This document shows, in pieces, positions 1 to 6,944 of a stretch of 19,989 bases of DNA; within the stretch, counting starts at the first letter, position 1; each line of letters begins with the position of its first letter. Both the position numbers and the translations under genes were made by a program. Below the pieces are notes generated by a model. It made no database searches. It saw only the letters and a list, made by a program, of their open reading frames with translations, and was not told the origin of the DNA. The stretch is from positions 1 through 19,989 of the forward strand of contig DASTGO010000203.1 of assembly GCA_035719045.1 (NCBI GenBank), given 5' to 3'. The stretch is from DASTGO01 sp035719045. Its GTDB lineage: Bacteria; Actinomycetota; Actinomycetes; Actinomycetales; Kineosporiaceae.

Positions 1-17
1 CCGCGGGCACCACCCCG

Positions 18-72
18 CGGGCACGCTGGCACTTCGTGCCCGTTTTCCGGGCATGGTGTGCCAGCGTGCCCA
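18..72. repeat. Two head-to-head 25-bp palindromic repeats
   Basis: Bases 18-42 read CGGGCACG-N9-CGTGCCCG, an 8-bp perfect stem with a 9-base loop. Bases 48-72 carry the same element in the opposite orientation, with changes in the arms. The loop contains a conserved TGGCAC core (GTGCCA in the reverse copy). The arrangement resembles a BIME-like pair of repetitive extragenic palindromes. Related copies occur at 222-245 and 6913-6937. Confidence 0.65.
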
Positions 73-221
73 GTTGTCTTGGGCGTGATCCTCCTCGCCA
101 GCACGGATCCGTCCCGTCGCGTGAACGCGCGCACCCGCCCAGACGAAGCGGAGACATGACCCAGGTGAACACGCAGCCACGTGAGGCAGACCACACGAAA
201 AAGGGGGTACAAAGAGCAGCT

Positions 222-245
222 CGGGACGATGTGCCAGCGTGCCCG
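222..245 (-). repeat. Palindromic repeat, third copy
   Basis: This is a reverse-oriented copy of the 25-bp family. It is one base shorter than the copy at 18-42 and keeps the GTGCCAGCGTGCCCG half intact. It lies about 47 bases past the stop codon of the minus-strand gene ending at 293, so in that gene's orientation it is a downstream element. Confidence 0.6.
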
Positions 246-292
246 CGGGGTGGTGCCCGCGGGGGTGGTGCCCGCGGGGAGGGGTACGAAGA

Positions 293-859
293 TCAGTCCT
301 GCGGGGCCCTGCAGCGGCGCCGGGCGTTGTCGAACAGTGGGACCGTGCGCACCGGAAGGTCGGCCGGCGGGTCGAACACCACGGGGATCGGCCCGTCCGG
401 GGTGGCCGCGTCCTCGCACGCCAGGATGTCGTCCCAGGCGGACCGGTCGGCCGAGCCGCCCATCCAGACATCGACCCACCAGCCCCGGCAGCTCGCGCAG
501 TCGTCCTCGACGATCCCGTACTTGCGCAGCCGCGCCAGGTACATCCGGGTGCCTACCGGGACCACCCCGTGCCGCATGGCGACGGTGACCGGGTCGGCGT
601 AGGTGCCGGTGCCGCCCGCGACACGGTGCCGGACCCGTGGCCTGCTGCCCTTCGCCCCGGGGTGGGCGATCGCGGTCCCGGCAGGGTCGTTGTCCGGCCA
701 GGAGTAGAAGGTGAGGACGGTGCTGCGGGTCCGGGTGGCCGGCGCTGTCCGTGCCGCAGCGGGTCCTGCCGGGACGAGCATGGTCAGGACGGTCGCGGCC
801 AGGGCGGCCGTGAGGGCGAGCGCCCGGCCGGACCCCCGGCGGCTGCTGATGCGCGGCAT
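293..859 (-). CDS. Secreted double-psi-beta-barrel-like protein of unknown function
   Basis: A 188-residue protein. The start is the ATG at 859, chosen because GGGAG lies about six bases upstream; an upstream in-frame ATG at 937 would only add a non-secretory leader. The N-terminus is a clear signal peptide: an Arg-rich n-region, a hydrophobic stretch at about residues 13-33 and an AAA-type cleavage site near 36. The mature part has the run AGGTGTYADPVTVA, then PVGTRMYLARLRKYGIVEDD, CASC and VDVWMGG. This resembles extracellular RlpA/expansin-type or 3D-type barrels, which often carry a conserved acidic pair and act on, or are derived from proteins that act on, cell-wall glycans. Four cysteines (DDCASC, ACEDA, RRCRA) could form two disulfides. 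The enzymatic role is unknown. It appears monocistronic and has repeats directly downstream. Confidence 0.75.
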   Translation of the reverse strand: MPRISSRRGSGRALALTAALAATVLTMLVPAGPAAARTAPATRTRSTVLTFYSWPDNDPAGTAIAHPGAKGSRPRVRHRVAGGTGTYADPVTVAMRHGVVPVGTRMYLARLRKYGIVEDDCASCRGWWVDVWMGGSADRSAWDDILACEDAATPDGPIPVVFDPPADLPVRTVPLFDNARRRCRAPQD

Positions 860-1016
860 GGCGTCTCCCGGACATGCCCGCCCACGACGGCGGAACCAGT
901 CCCGCCCCGGCCGTCCCAGGGCTCCTGCCCGGCCCATCGGCAGCCGTCGGCCGGGAGTTGAGCCGCCAGCGCGGGACTGCTCCGGCCAGGTGACCGGGCT
1001 GCGTCCGGTGAGCGGG

Positions 1017-1709
1017 TCAGTACGTGCGCCAGAAGAGGTTGACCGCGTAGTCGACCGAACTGCCGGGGTGGTCGGCGAGCAGCCTCGCGGCGAGCTCCGG
1101 GGCGAACTCGATGCCCATCACGGCCTCGAGGTCGGCGCGGGTGGCGTGTTCCCAGCGGATGTCGAGGGATCTGCGGTGCCAGCCCTGACGTGCCCAGAAC
1201 CGTTCCACGGCGGCGGCGTCGTACTCCGGCACGGCGCGGCGGAACCAGGCGCCGAACGTGGACCGGGTGGCGTCGTTGTCGATGACGAACGCGGTACCCC
1301 CGCGGCGGACCACCCGGGACAGCTCGCGGAGCCCGGGCTCGCAGCCGGGTCCGAAGAAATACGCCCAGCGGGCGTGCACCACATCGACGACGGCGTCCGG
1401 CAGCGGCAGTTCCTGCGCGGTCCCGGCCCGGACCACGACGTTGGGCAGTCCGGCGGTCCGGCGGCGGGCCGCAGCCAGCAGGGGCGGGTGCGGTTCGACG
1501 CCGATCACCCGGCCGGCCGTGGCGGCGAACCGGGGCAGGTGGAACCCGGTACCGCAGCCGAGATCGAGGACGACCGCACCGTCCCAGGGCCGGATCCCCG
1601 CCATCGTGGCCTCGATCACCCCGTCCGGGTCGACCCCGCGGTTCTCCAGCTCGTAGATCCGCGGGGAGTCCCAGATGTTCGGGCTGCGGATCACCCCGGG
1701 CAGCGTCAC
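1017..1709 (-). CDS. Class I SAM-dependent methyltransferase
   Basis: A 230-residue protein. Residues 47-55 carry the SAM-binding motif I (VLDLGCGTG), followed by GVEPHPPLL with the acidic residue that normally contacts the ribose, and AQELPLPDAVVDVVHARW as the motif II/III region. This fits the Methyltransf_11/25 type of small-molecule methyltransferase. The start is a GTG at 1709 inside the TGA stop of the upstream gene (GTGA overlap), which implies translational coupling to the Cys-rich protein. A second GTG five codons further in is possible. The substrate cannot be told from the sequence. The C-terminal third, rich in Trp and Arg, looks like a substrate lid. Confidence 0.85.
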   Translation of the reverse strand: MTLPGVIRSPNIWDSPRIYELENRGVDPDGVIEATMAGIRPWDGAVVLDLGCGTGFHLPRFAATAGRVIGVEPHPPLLAAARRRTAGLPNVVVRAGTAQELPLPDAVVDVVHARWAYFFGPGCEPGLRELSRVVRRGGTAFVIDNDATRSTFGAWFRRAVPEYDAAAVERFWARQGWHRRSLDIRWEHATRADLEAVMGIEFAPELAARLLADHPGSSVDYAVNLFWRTY

Positions 1710-2572
1710 CGGCCCGCGTCGGCGCCCGGTCCGGCCGCGGTCGCGGGGTGCACCAGTAGCGGTAACTGCTTGCGGGGCAAGGAGTTGCGCGCAGCGAGGT
1801 ACTGCTCGCAGTGCTCCACGAGCACGTCGTAGGCCGGCTCGCCGATCAGCTCGACGATCTCGGCCCGCAGGCTGCGGAACACCGGCCGCGAGCCGATGTG
1901 CGCCGCCGGGTTGCCCGAGCAGTACCAGTCCAGGTCGTGCCCGCCGGCCCCCCAGCCGCGGCGGTCGTACTCGGCGAGGCTGACCTCCAGGTACGTGGTC
2001 CCGTCCGGCCGCTCGATCTCCCGGTACGTCCGGCGCAGCGGCAGCTGCCAGCAGACGTCGGGCTTGAGTTCCAAGGGTTCCCGGCCCTCGGCCAGCGCCA
2101 GCACGTGCAGGGCGCACCCCGCGCCGCCGGACCAGCCGGGCCGGTTGAGGAAGATGCAGGCGCCCTGGACGACCCGGGTCTTGCGGGCGTCGTCCGGATC
2201 CGTCTCGGTCCAGCCCTCGGCGCGCCCGGTGGCCCGGAACTGCCACATCGCAGTGGTCAGCCGCTTGACCGCCTTGCGGACCCGCTTCTCGTCGTCGGTG
2301 TCGGCGAAGTGGGCGCCCAGCGTGCAGCAGCCGTCGTCCGGCCGCTCGGCGTAGATGCCCCGGCAGCCCCGGCCGTAGATGCAGGTCCACGACGAGGTGA
2401 GCCAGGTGAGGTCGCAGCGGAACATCTGGACCGGCGCGCTGCCCTGCTCGGTGTCCGGGTCGGGGAACTCCAGCCAGTGCCGGGCGGTGTCCAGGGGGCT
2501 CTCGGTGGAGCCGGCGGCCGGAGCCGGCGCGGTCACGTCGGGCGCCTCCGGCGGTTCGTTGGCGGATGGCAC
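1706..2572 (-). CDS. Cys-rich conserved actinobacterial protein (Rv0495c-like)
   Basis: A 288-residue protein of unknown function. It matches, from memory, the conserved actinobacterial family represented by M. tuberculosis Rv0495c, which is also divergent from ppx. It has ten cysteines (53, 64, 70, 82, 83, 139, 153, 174, 218, 255). The segment MFRCDLTWLTSSWTCIYGRG with C70 and GCCTLGAHF recalls the YkgJ/CxxxC..CC type of zinc or iron binding clusters, and KPDVCWQLPLR is another conserved block. Metal or redox binding is inference. The first 25 residues are Pro/Ala-rich. The start is the GTG at 2572, exactly six bases after a TAGGCT box, suggesting a leaderless mRNA. A rival GTG at 2536 has GGAGG eight bases upstream. 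It overlaps the methyltransferase by four bases. Confidence 0.85.
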   Translation of the reverse strand: MPSANEPPEAPDVTAPAPAAGSTESPLDTARHWLEFPDPDTEQGSAPVQMFRCDLTWLTSSWTCIYGRGCRGIYAERPDDGCCTLGAHFADTDDEKRVRKAVKRLTTAMWQFRATGRAEGWTETDPDDARKTRVVQGACIFLNRPGWSGGAGCALHVLALAEGREPLELKPDVCWQLPLRRTYREIERPDGTTYLEVSLAEYDRRGWGAGGHDLDWYCSGNPAAHIGSRPVFRSLRAEIVELIGEPAYDVLVEHCEQYLAARNSLPRKQLPLLVHPATAAGPGADAGR

Positions 2573-2578
2573 CGGGTC

Positions 2579-2584
2579 AGCCTA
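2579..2584 (-). promoter_or_regulatory. -10 box of leaderless promoter, Rv0495c-like gene
   Basis: On the minus strand, TAGGCT is followed by exactly six bases (GACCCG) and then the GTG start at 2572. This puts the expected transcription start on the G of the start codon. It forms a compact divergent promoter with the ppx box 30 bp away. No good -35 is visible. Confidence 0.5.
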
Positions 2585-2613
2585 GAGCCGGCAGGCCCGT
2601 ACGGCGGTGGCGG

Positions 2614-2619
2614 TACCGT
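2614..2619 (+). promoter_or_regulatory. -10 box of leaderless promoter, ppx
   Basis: TACCGT is followed by six bases (CACGGC) and the ATG at 2626. No Shine-Dalgarno sequence precedes that ATG. The same hexamer and spacing occur in front of the AcuC-like gene at 14117. Confidence 0.5.
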
Positions 2620-2625
2620 CACGGC

Positions 2626-3561
2626 ATGCGACTGGGCGTCCTGGATGTCGGCTCGAACACCGTGCACCTGCTGGTCGTGGACGCCCACCCCGGCGCGCGG
2701 CCCTGGCCGGCCACCTCGCACAAGCTGGAACTGCAGCTCGCCCAGCACCTGCAGCCCGACGGCAGCATCGACCCGGCCGGTGCGGACGACCTGGTCCGGT
2801 TCATCCACTCCTGCCTGGAGGTGGCCGAGGACCAGGGCGTGGAGCAGATGCTGGCCTTCGCCACGTCGGCGATCCGGGATGCGCCGAACGGCGAGCAGGT
2901 GCTGCACCGGGTCCGGACCGAGACCGGGGTCGACCTGCAGGTCCTGCGGGGCGGCGACGAGGCGCGGCTGACGTTCCTGGCGGTCCGGCGCTGGTTCGGC
3001 TGGTCGGCCGGCCGGCTGCTGGTCCTGGACATCGGCGGCGGGTCCCTGGAACTGGCCGTCGGCGACGACGAACTGCCGGAGGTCGCGGTCTCGTTGCCGC
3101 TGGGGGCCGGCAGGCTGACCCGGGACCGGCTGCCGGGGGACCCGCCGTCCGCCGAGGACGTCAAGGCCGCCCGCCGGTACGTCCGGACCGAGGTGGCCCG
3201 GGTGGTCCGGGAGCTCACCCGGCACGGCGATCCCGATCTCGTCGTGGGCACCAGCAAGACACTGCGGTCGCTGGCCCGGATCTGCGGTGCGGCGCCCAGC
3301 GGGGAGGGACCGTCGGTGGCCCGGATGCTGCGCCGTGACGACCTCGCCGAGCAGCTGCCCAAGCTGGCCCTGATGACCGTCGAGCAGCGCGCCGGGCTGC
3401 CGGGGGTGTCCGCCTCCCGGGCCCGGCAACTGCCGGCCGGGGCGCTGGTCGCCGACGCCGCCCTGGACCTGCTGGGCGTGGCCGGGTTGACGCTGTGCCC
3501 GTGGGCGCTGCGGGAGGGGATCATCCTGCGCCGCCTGGACACGATGTCCGCCGAGGGGTGA
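2626..3561 (+). CDS. ppx: Ppx/GppA-family exopolyphosphatase
   Basis: A 311-residue member of the ASKHA phosphatase family that hydrolyses terminal phosphates of polyphosphate and/or the 5'-phosphate of pppGpp, in the cytoplasm. Residues 5-15 (VLDVGSNTVHL, with D7) form phosphate loop 1, SAIRDAPN and GGDEARLTFL the catalytic region with its Glu, and D135-IGGGSLEL phosphate loop 2. Near 207, VVGTSKTLRSLARI is the usual C-terminal lobe motif. The length fits the short actinobacterial Ppx1 type, which lacks the HD domain of E. coli Ppx. The ATG at 2626 is preferred over an in-frame ATG at 2566 because homologues begin MRLGVLDVGS and a -10 box lies just upstream. The next gene, a TIM-barrel isomerase, follows after 69 bases with its own promoter. 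Confidence 0.92.
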   Translation: MRLGVLDVGSNTVHLLVVDAHPGARPWPATSHKLELQLAQHLQPDGSIDPAGADDLVRFIHSCLEVAEDQGVEQMLAFATSAIRDAPNGEQVLHRVRTETGVDLQVLRGGDEARLTFLAVRRWFGWSAGRLLVLDIGGGSLELAVGDDELPEVAVSLPLGAGRLTRDRLPGDPPSAEDVKAARRYVRTEVARVVRELTRHGDPDLVVGTSKTLRSLARICGAAPSGEGPSVARMLRRDDLAEQLPKLALMTVEQRAGLPGVSASRARQLPAGALVADAALDLLGVAGLTLCPWALREGIILRRLDTMSAEG

Positions 3562-3618
3562 GGACCCCGGCAGGCCCGGCATGACCCGGCTGGGCACCGG
3601 GACCGGCCGTCGCGCCGT

Positions 3619-3624
3619 TAGCCT
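3619..3624 (+). promoter_or_regulatory. -10 box of leaderless promoter, isomerase gene
   Basis: TAGCCT, then six bases (GAGGAC), then the ATG at 3631. GAGG in the spacer is too close to the ATG (two bases) to serve as a normal Shine-Dalgarno, so leaderless initiation is the simpler reading. Confidence 0.45.
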
Positions 3625-3630
3625 GAGGAC

Positions 3631-4536
3631 ATGTCCGGGACCGTCGGGACGGCCGAAGCCGCGGACCCGATCAGGGTGCCGGCCGCTCAGGTCGCCCTGT
3701 CCACCGCGTCGGCCTATCCGCAGACCTGCGTCGACGCCTTCGCGCTCGCCGCCGACCTCGGCTACGACGGGGTCGAGGTGATGGTCTGGACCGACCCGGT
3801 CAGCCAGGACGCGGCAGCCCTCGCCGCGCTGGCGTCGCACTACGGGGTCCCGGTGCTCGCGGTGCATGCCCCGACGCTGCTGGTCACCCAGCGGGTCTGG
3901 GGCAAGGAGCCGTGGGTCAAGGTGGACCGGGCCGCCCGGATGGCCGCCGAGCTGGGTGCGGCCACCGTGGTGGTCCACCCGCCGTTCCGCTGGCAGCGGG
4001 ACTACGCCGCGGGATTCGCCGAGGGTGTGGCCGAGATCGCCGCCACCCACGGGGTGTCCGTCGCGGTGGAGAACATGTACCCGTGGCGGGCCCGCAACCG
4101 GGAGATCCTCGCGTACCTGCCCGGTTGGGACCCGGTCCCGCAGCCGTACCGGGACGTCACCCTCGACCTGTCCCACACCGCGACGGCCGGTTCGGACGCG
4201 CTGCGGATGGCCGCGGACCTCGGCCGCCGGCTGCGCCACGTCCACCTGGCCGACGGGCTGGGCTCGAACCGGGACGAGCACCTGGTGCCCGGCCGCGGCG
4301 ACCAGCCCTGCGCCGAGATGCTGGGCCGGCTGGCCGAACAGGGCTGGTCCGGAACGGTCGTCGTCGAGGTCAGCACCCGCCGCTGCCGTACCCGGGCCGA
4401 GCGGGCCACCGACCTGGCCGAGTCGCTGGCCTTCGCGCGGCTGCATCTGGCCGCCCCCCTGCCCGCCGGGGGAAGGGCGTCCACGGGGGGCGGCGGCGAG
4501 ACCGACCCCGGCCGGACGGCCGACCGGGCCGGATGA
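3631..4536 (+). CDS. Sugar phosphate isomerase/epimerase-like TIM barrel (Rv0498-like)
   Basis: A 301-residue protein of the xylose isomerase-like/AP endonuclease family 2 barrel. Putative divalent-metal ligands are all in place: E49 (GVEVMVW), H116 (VVVHPP), E147 (VAVENMY), D179/H182 (LDLSH), H203/H205 (HVHLAD) and E246 (VVVEVS). The family isomerises or epimerises sugars and inositol derivatives; the substrate here is unknown. From memory it corresponds in position and sequence type to Rv0498. The last 35 residues are Gly/Ala/Arg-rich and probably disordered. Its stop overlaps the ATG of the TetR gene (ATGA), so the two are cotranscribed. Confidence 0.85.
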   Translation: MSGTVGTAEAADPIRVPAAQVALSTASAYPQTCVDAFALAADLGYDGVEVMVWTDPVSQDAAALAALASHYGVPVLAVHAPTLLVTQRVWGKEPWVKVDRAARMAAELGAATVVVHPPFRWQRDYAAGFAEGVAEIAATHGVSVAVENMYPWRARNREILAYLPGWDPVPQPYRDVTLDLSHTATAGSDALRMAADLGRRLRHVHLADGLGSNRDEHLVPGRGDQPCAEMLGRLAEQGWSGTVVVEVSTRRCRTRAERATDLAESLAFARLHLAAPLPAGGRASTGGGGETDPGRTADRAG

Positions 4537-5171
4537 GCGGGTCGGCGGTCGGCGGAGCGACGGACGGCGGAGCGGTCCCGCGCAGGCGAGGGCGGCGCCC
4601 GGCCGGGGAGGACACCCGGGGGGCGATCCTGGCCGCTGCACGCACCGTGTTCGCCGCGAGGGGGTACCAGGCGGCCACCATGCGCGGGATCGCCCGGGAG
4701 GCCGGGGTGGATCCGCGGCTGGTCCACCACTACTTCGCGGGCAAGGAGGACGTCTTCGTCGAGGCGATGCAGTTCCCGGTCCGTCCCGCGCAGGTGATCC
4801 CGCCGGTGGCCGTCGGTGACGTGGCCGGCCTGGGCGAGCGGCTGGTCCGGGTGTTCTTCGCAGCCTGGGACGGGCCCGACGCCCGGGAACGGGTCGTCGC
4901 CCTGCTCGGCAGCGCGGCCACCAGTCCGGAGGGGGCCCGGATGCTGCGCGAGTTCGTCGTCACCGAGATCCTCGGCCGGGTGGTCGGGCAGGTGCGGGGC
5001 GCCGATCCCGAACTGCGGCTGGAGCTGGCCGCCGCACAGATGATCGGGATGGCCTTCGTCCGGTACGTCGTCCAGGTGGAACCGCTGGCCTCCGCACCGG
5101 TCGAGCGGCTGGTGGAACTGCTCGCCCCGGCCCTCCAGCGCTACCTCACCGGGAGCCCCGAGTCCGGCTGA
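4533..5171 (+). CDS. TetR/AcrR-family transcriptional regulator
   Basis: A 212-residue repressor-type protein. The first 25 residues are a basic tail (RRRGRRPAG), followed by the TetR N-terminal domain: AILAAARTVFAARGYQAATM, the recognition region with REAGVDPRLVHHYF (about residues 46-68) and GKEDVF. The C-terminal ligand/dimer domain is all-helical and resembles the TetR_C_31-type domains in actinobacteria. The start ATG at 4533 overlaps the stop of the preceding isomerase gene (ATGA), indicating translational coupling. The ABC exporter genes follow 189 bp downstream on the same strand, and a 16-bp palindrome covers their start, so this protein is the likely repressor of the exporter (inference). 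Confidence 0.9.
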   Translation: MSGSAVGGATDGGAVPRRRGRRPAGEDTRGAILAAARTVFAARGYQAATMRGIAREAGVDPRLVHHYFAGKEDVFVEAMQFPVRPAQVIPPVAVGDVAGLGERLVRVFFAAWDGPDARERVVALLGSAATSPEGARMLREFVVTEILGRVVGQVRGADPELRLELAAAQMIGMAFVRYVVQVEPLASAPVERLVELLAPALQRYLTGSPESG

Positions 5172-5325
5172 CCGGAGTGCCGGGCCGCCGCGAACCGCGT
5201 CCGGACCACCCCTGCCGGCCCCGGGCAGTACCGGTTCCCCGGGCCGTGGTGCGCCGCAGGGGCCTGCGACGGTCCGGATCTGGAGCCGTCACCGTCCGAC
5301 GCGCCGATTCGTGCCACTGGGCTGG

Positions 5326-5354
5326 TTGTGCACCACGCCCGGCAGGTCTATTTT
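5326..5354 (+). promoter_or_regulatory. Candidate promoter of ABC exporter
   Basis: TTGTGC at 5326-5331 and TATTTT at 5349-5354 are 17 bp apart, matching SigA-type spacing with moderate hexamers. The -10 box ends six bases before the ATG at 5361, and no Shine-Dalgarno is seen, so the transcript is predicted to be leaderless. Confidence 0.5.
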
Positions 5355-5368
5355 CATCACATGATGAA
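5353..5368. promoter_or_regulatory. Candidate TetR operator over the exporter start codon
   Basis: TTCATCACATGATGAA is a perfect inverted repeat with 7-bp arms and a 2-bp centre. It covers the end of the -10 box, the predicted transcription start and the ATG. It is AT-rich in a GC-rich genome, and a TetR gene lies immediately upstream. Binding would block RNA polymerase directly. Confidence 0.6.
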
Positions 5369-6155
5369 TAACCCTCCCGGCGGTGTGCCCGCCGGCTCTC
5401 CGGGAGCCGTCGCCGTCCGGGTCGAGCACCTGCACGTGGTGCGGGGCGGGCGCACGGTGATCGAGGACCTGTCCCTGGACATCCTCCGGGGGCAGGTGGT
5501 CGGGCTGCTCGGCCCGAGCGGCTGCGGCAAGACGACCCTGATGCGCAGCCTCGTCGGCGTGCAGCAGATGGCGGGGGGGACGGTGACCGTCCTCGGTGAG
5601 CCCGCCGGGAGCCGCCAGTTGCGTGACCGGGTCGGGTACCTGACCCAGGCCCCGAGCATCTACCCCGATCTGACCATCGAGGAGAACATCGCCTACTTCG
5701 CTCAGGTCGTCGGCATCCCGCGCCGGTCCGTGGCCGCCGAGGTGGCCCGGGTGCTGGGGATGGTCGCGCTGACCGACCACGCGAAGTCCCGGGCGAGTGC
5801 GCTGTCCGGCGGGCAGGAGTCGCGGGTCTCGCTCGCGGCGGCCCTGGTCGGCACGCCCGAGGTGCTCATCCTCGACGAGCCGACGGTCGGTCTGGACCCG
5901 GTGCTGCGCCGGGACCTGTGGCGGATCTTCCGTGAACTGGCTGCCGACGGCGTCACCCTGCTGGTGTCCAGCCACGTGATGGACGAGGCGGTGCGCTGCG
6001 ACCGGCTGATGCTCATGCGCGAGGGTGCCCTGCTGGCCGACGACACCCTGGACGGGGTGCTCGCCGTCACCGGTGCGACGGACGTCGAGGCCGCCTTCCT
6101 GGAACTGGTCGACCGTGCCGCCGCGGCGGCCTCGGCGAAGGAGGTGCGGGCATGA
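5361..6155 (+). CDS. ABC transporter ATP-binding protein (ABC-2 exporter)
   Basis: A 264-residue nucleotide-binding subunit. All motifs are present: Walker A at 51-59 (GPSGCGKTT), Q-loop in YLTQAPSIYPDLTI, signature LSGGQ at 148-152, Walker B VLILDEP with D172/E173, D-loop GLDP and the switch His H205 (SSHVMDEA). The protein works as a dimer with the permease encoded next, powering export of an unknown hydrophobic compound, drug or lipid. The ATG at 5361 is chosen over an in-frame GTG at 5328 because of the promoter and operator placed directly at 5361; the second ATG (5364) is a possible alternative. It overlaps the permease gene by four bases (ATGA). Confidence 0.92.
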   Translation: MMNNPPGGVPAGSPGAVAVRVEHLHVVRGGRTVIEDLSLDILRGQVVGLLGPSGCGKTTLMRSLVGVQQMAGGTVTVLGEPAGSRQLRDRVGYLTQAPSIYPDLTIEENIAYFAQVVGIPRRSVAAEVARVLGMVALTDHAKSRASALSGGQESRVSLAAALVGTPEVLILDEPTVGLDPVLRRDLWRIFRELAADGVTLLVSSHVMDEAVRCDRLMLMREGALLADDTLDGVLAVTGATDVEAAFLELVDRAAAAASAKEVRA

Positions 6156-6886
6156 GCCTGCGACTGACCCTGGCCACCGCCGCCCGCGTACTGCGGCAGG
6201 TCCGTCACGACCGGCGGACGGTGGCGCTGCTGCTCGTCGTCCCCTGCGTCCTGATGGGGCTGGGGGCCTGGATCTTCCAGAACACCCCGGTGTTCAACCA
6301 GATCGGAGCCCCCCTGCTCGGGATCTTCCCGTTCGTCATCATGTTCCTGCTGACCAGCATCACCACGCTGCGTGAGCGGCAGTCCGGTACCTTGGAGCGG
6401 CTGCTGACCATGCCGCTGGCGAAGGCGGATTTCGTCGCCGGGTACGCGGTGGCGTTCGGGGTGCTGGCGGCCGTCCAGGCCGTGGTCGCGACCGGATTCG
6501 CCGTGTGGGTGTGCAAGCTGGACGTGCCGGGCGGGGTCGGGCTGCTGATGGCCGTGGCGATCGCCGACGCCGTGCTCGGGACCGCGTTCGGGCTGTTCGT
6601 CAGCGCGTTCGCCACCACGGAGTTCCAGGCCGTGCAGTTCATGCCCGCCCTGGTCCTGCCGCAGTTCTTCCTCTGCGGGCTGCTGGTCGCCCGGGACAAA
6701 CTGCCGGACGTCCTGCACTGGCTGTCGGACGTGCTGCCGCTGTCCTATGCCGTGGACGCCATGCGGACCATCTCGTCCAGTACCGACGCCGCGGGGGACG
6801 TCGGCCGGGACCTGCTCATCGTCGCCGGGTTCATCGTGGTGGCCGTCGGGGCCGGGGCGGGGACCCTGCGCCGGCGCACCCCCTGA
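6152..6886 (+). CDS. ABC-2 type permease
   Basis: A 244-residue integral membrane protein, with about six transmembrane segments: near residues 24-42, 53-69, 97-118, 127-152, 163-178 and 220-237. The motif LRERQSGTLERLLTMPL after the second segment is the hallmark cytoplasmic coupling region of ABC-2 exporters, and LPLSYAVDAMR before the last segment is also typical. It pairs with the ATPase through an ATGA overlap. The substrate is unknown; TetR-linked exporters of this build usually confer drug or toxic-metabolite efflux (family knowledge). It is the last gene of the unit and faces a convergent methyltransferase. Confidence 0.9.
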   Translation: MSLRLTLATAARVLRQVRHDRRTVALLLVVPCVLMGLGAWIFQNTPVFNQIGAPLLGIFPFVIMFLLTSITTLRERQSGTLERLLTMPLAKADFVAGYAVAFGVLAAVQAVVATGFAVWVCKLDVPGGVGLLMAVAIADAVLGTAFGLFVSAFATTEFQAVQFMPALVLPQFFLCGLLVARDKLPDVLHWLSDVLPLSYAVDAMRTISSSTDAAGDVGRDLLIVAGFIVVAVGAGAGTLRRRTP

Positions 6887-6912
6887 CGCAGTCGCTGCCC
6901 GCCCAGCTGCGC

Positions 6913-6937
6913 CGGGCACGGTGGCACATCGTGCCCG
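6913..6937 (+). repeat. Palindromic repeat, fourth copy
   Basis: CGGGCACG-GTGGCACAT-CGTGCCCG has perfect 8-bp arms and the same length as the copy at 18-42, differing mainly at two loop bases. It lies 26 bases past the permease stop and could form a hairpin in that transcript. Confidence 0.7.
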
Positions 6938-6944
6938 GCGCGGG

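Larger units (their letters stand above)
1..262. repeat. 32-bp perfect inverted repeat pair (1-32 and 231-262)
   Basis: Bases 231-262 are the exact reverse complement of bases 1-32. The two arms are separated by about 198 bases with no convincing gene. The left arm touches the window edge, so the repeat may extend outside. The right arm continues into a short G-rich direct repeat (unit close to TGCCCGCGGGGGTGG, about three copies to base 286) which reaches the end of the neighbouring minus-strand gene. Possible explanations are a small non-autonomous element, a repetitive extragenic palindrome cluster, or a large cruciform. No transposase or target-site duplication can be seen. Confidence 0.7.

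Noticed and set aside
36..602. Plus-strand gene over the left repeats
   Set aside because: It crosses the inverted repeats and runs antisense to the secreted protein gene. It has no Shine-Dalgarno and no domain.
2533..4641. Open frame of about 700 codons on the minus strand opposite ppx and the isomerase gene
   Set aside because: Its translation is Pro/Gly/Arg/His-rich without domains, and it lies antisense to two clear enzymes. This is a high-GC shadow frame.
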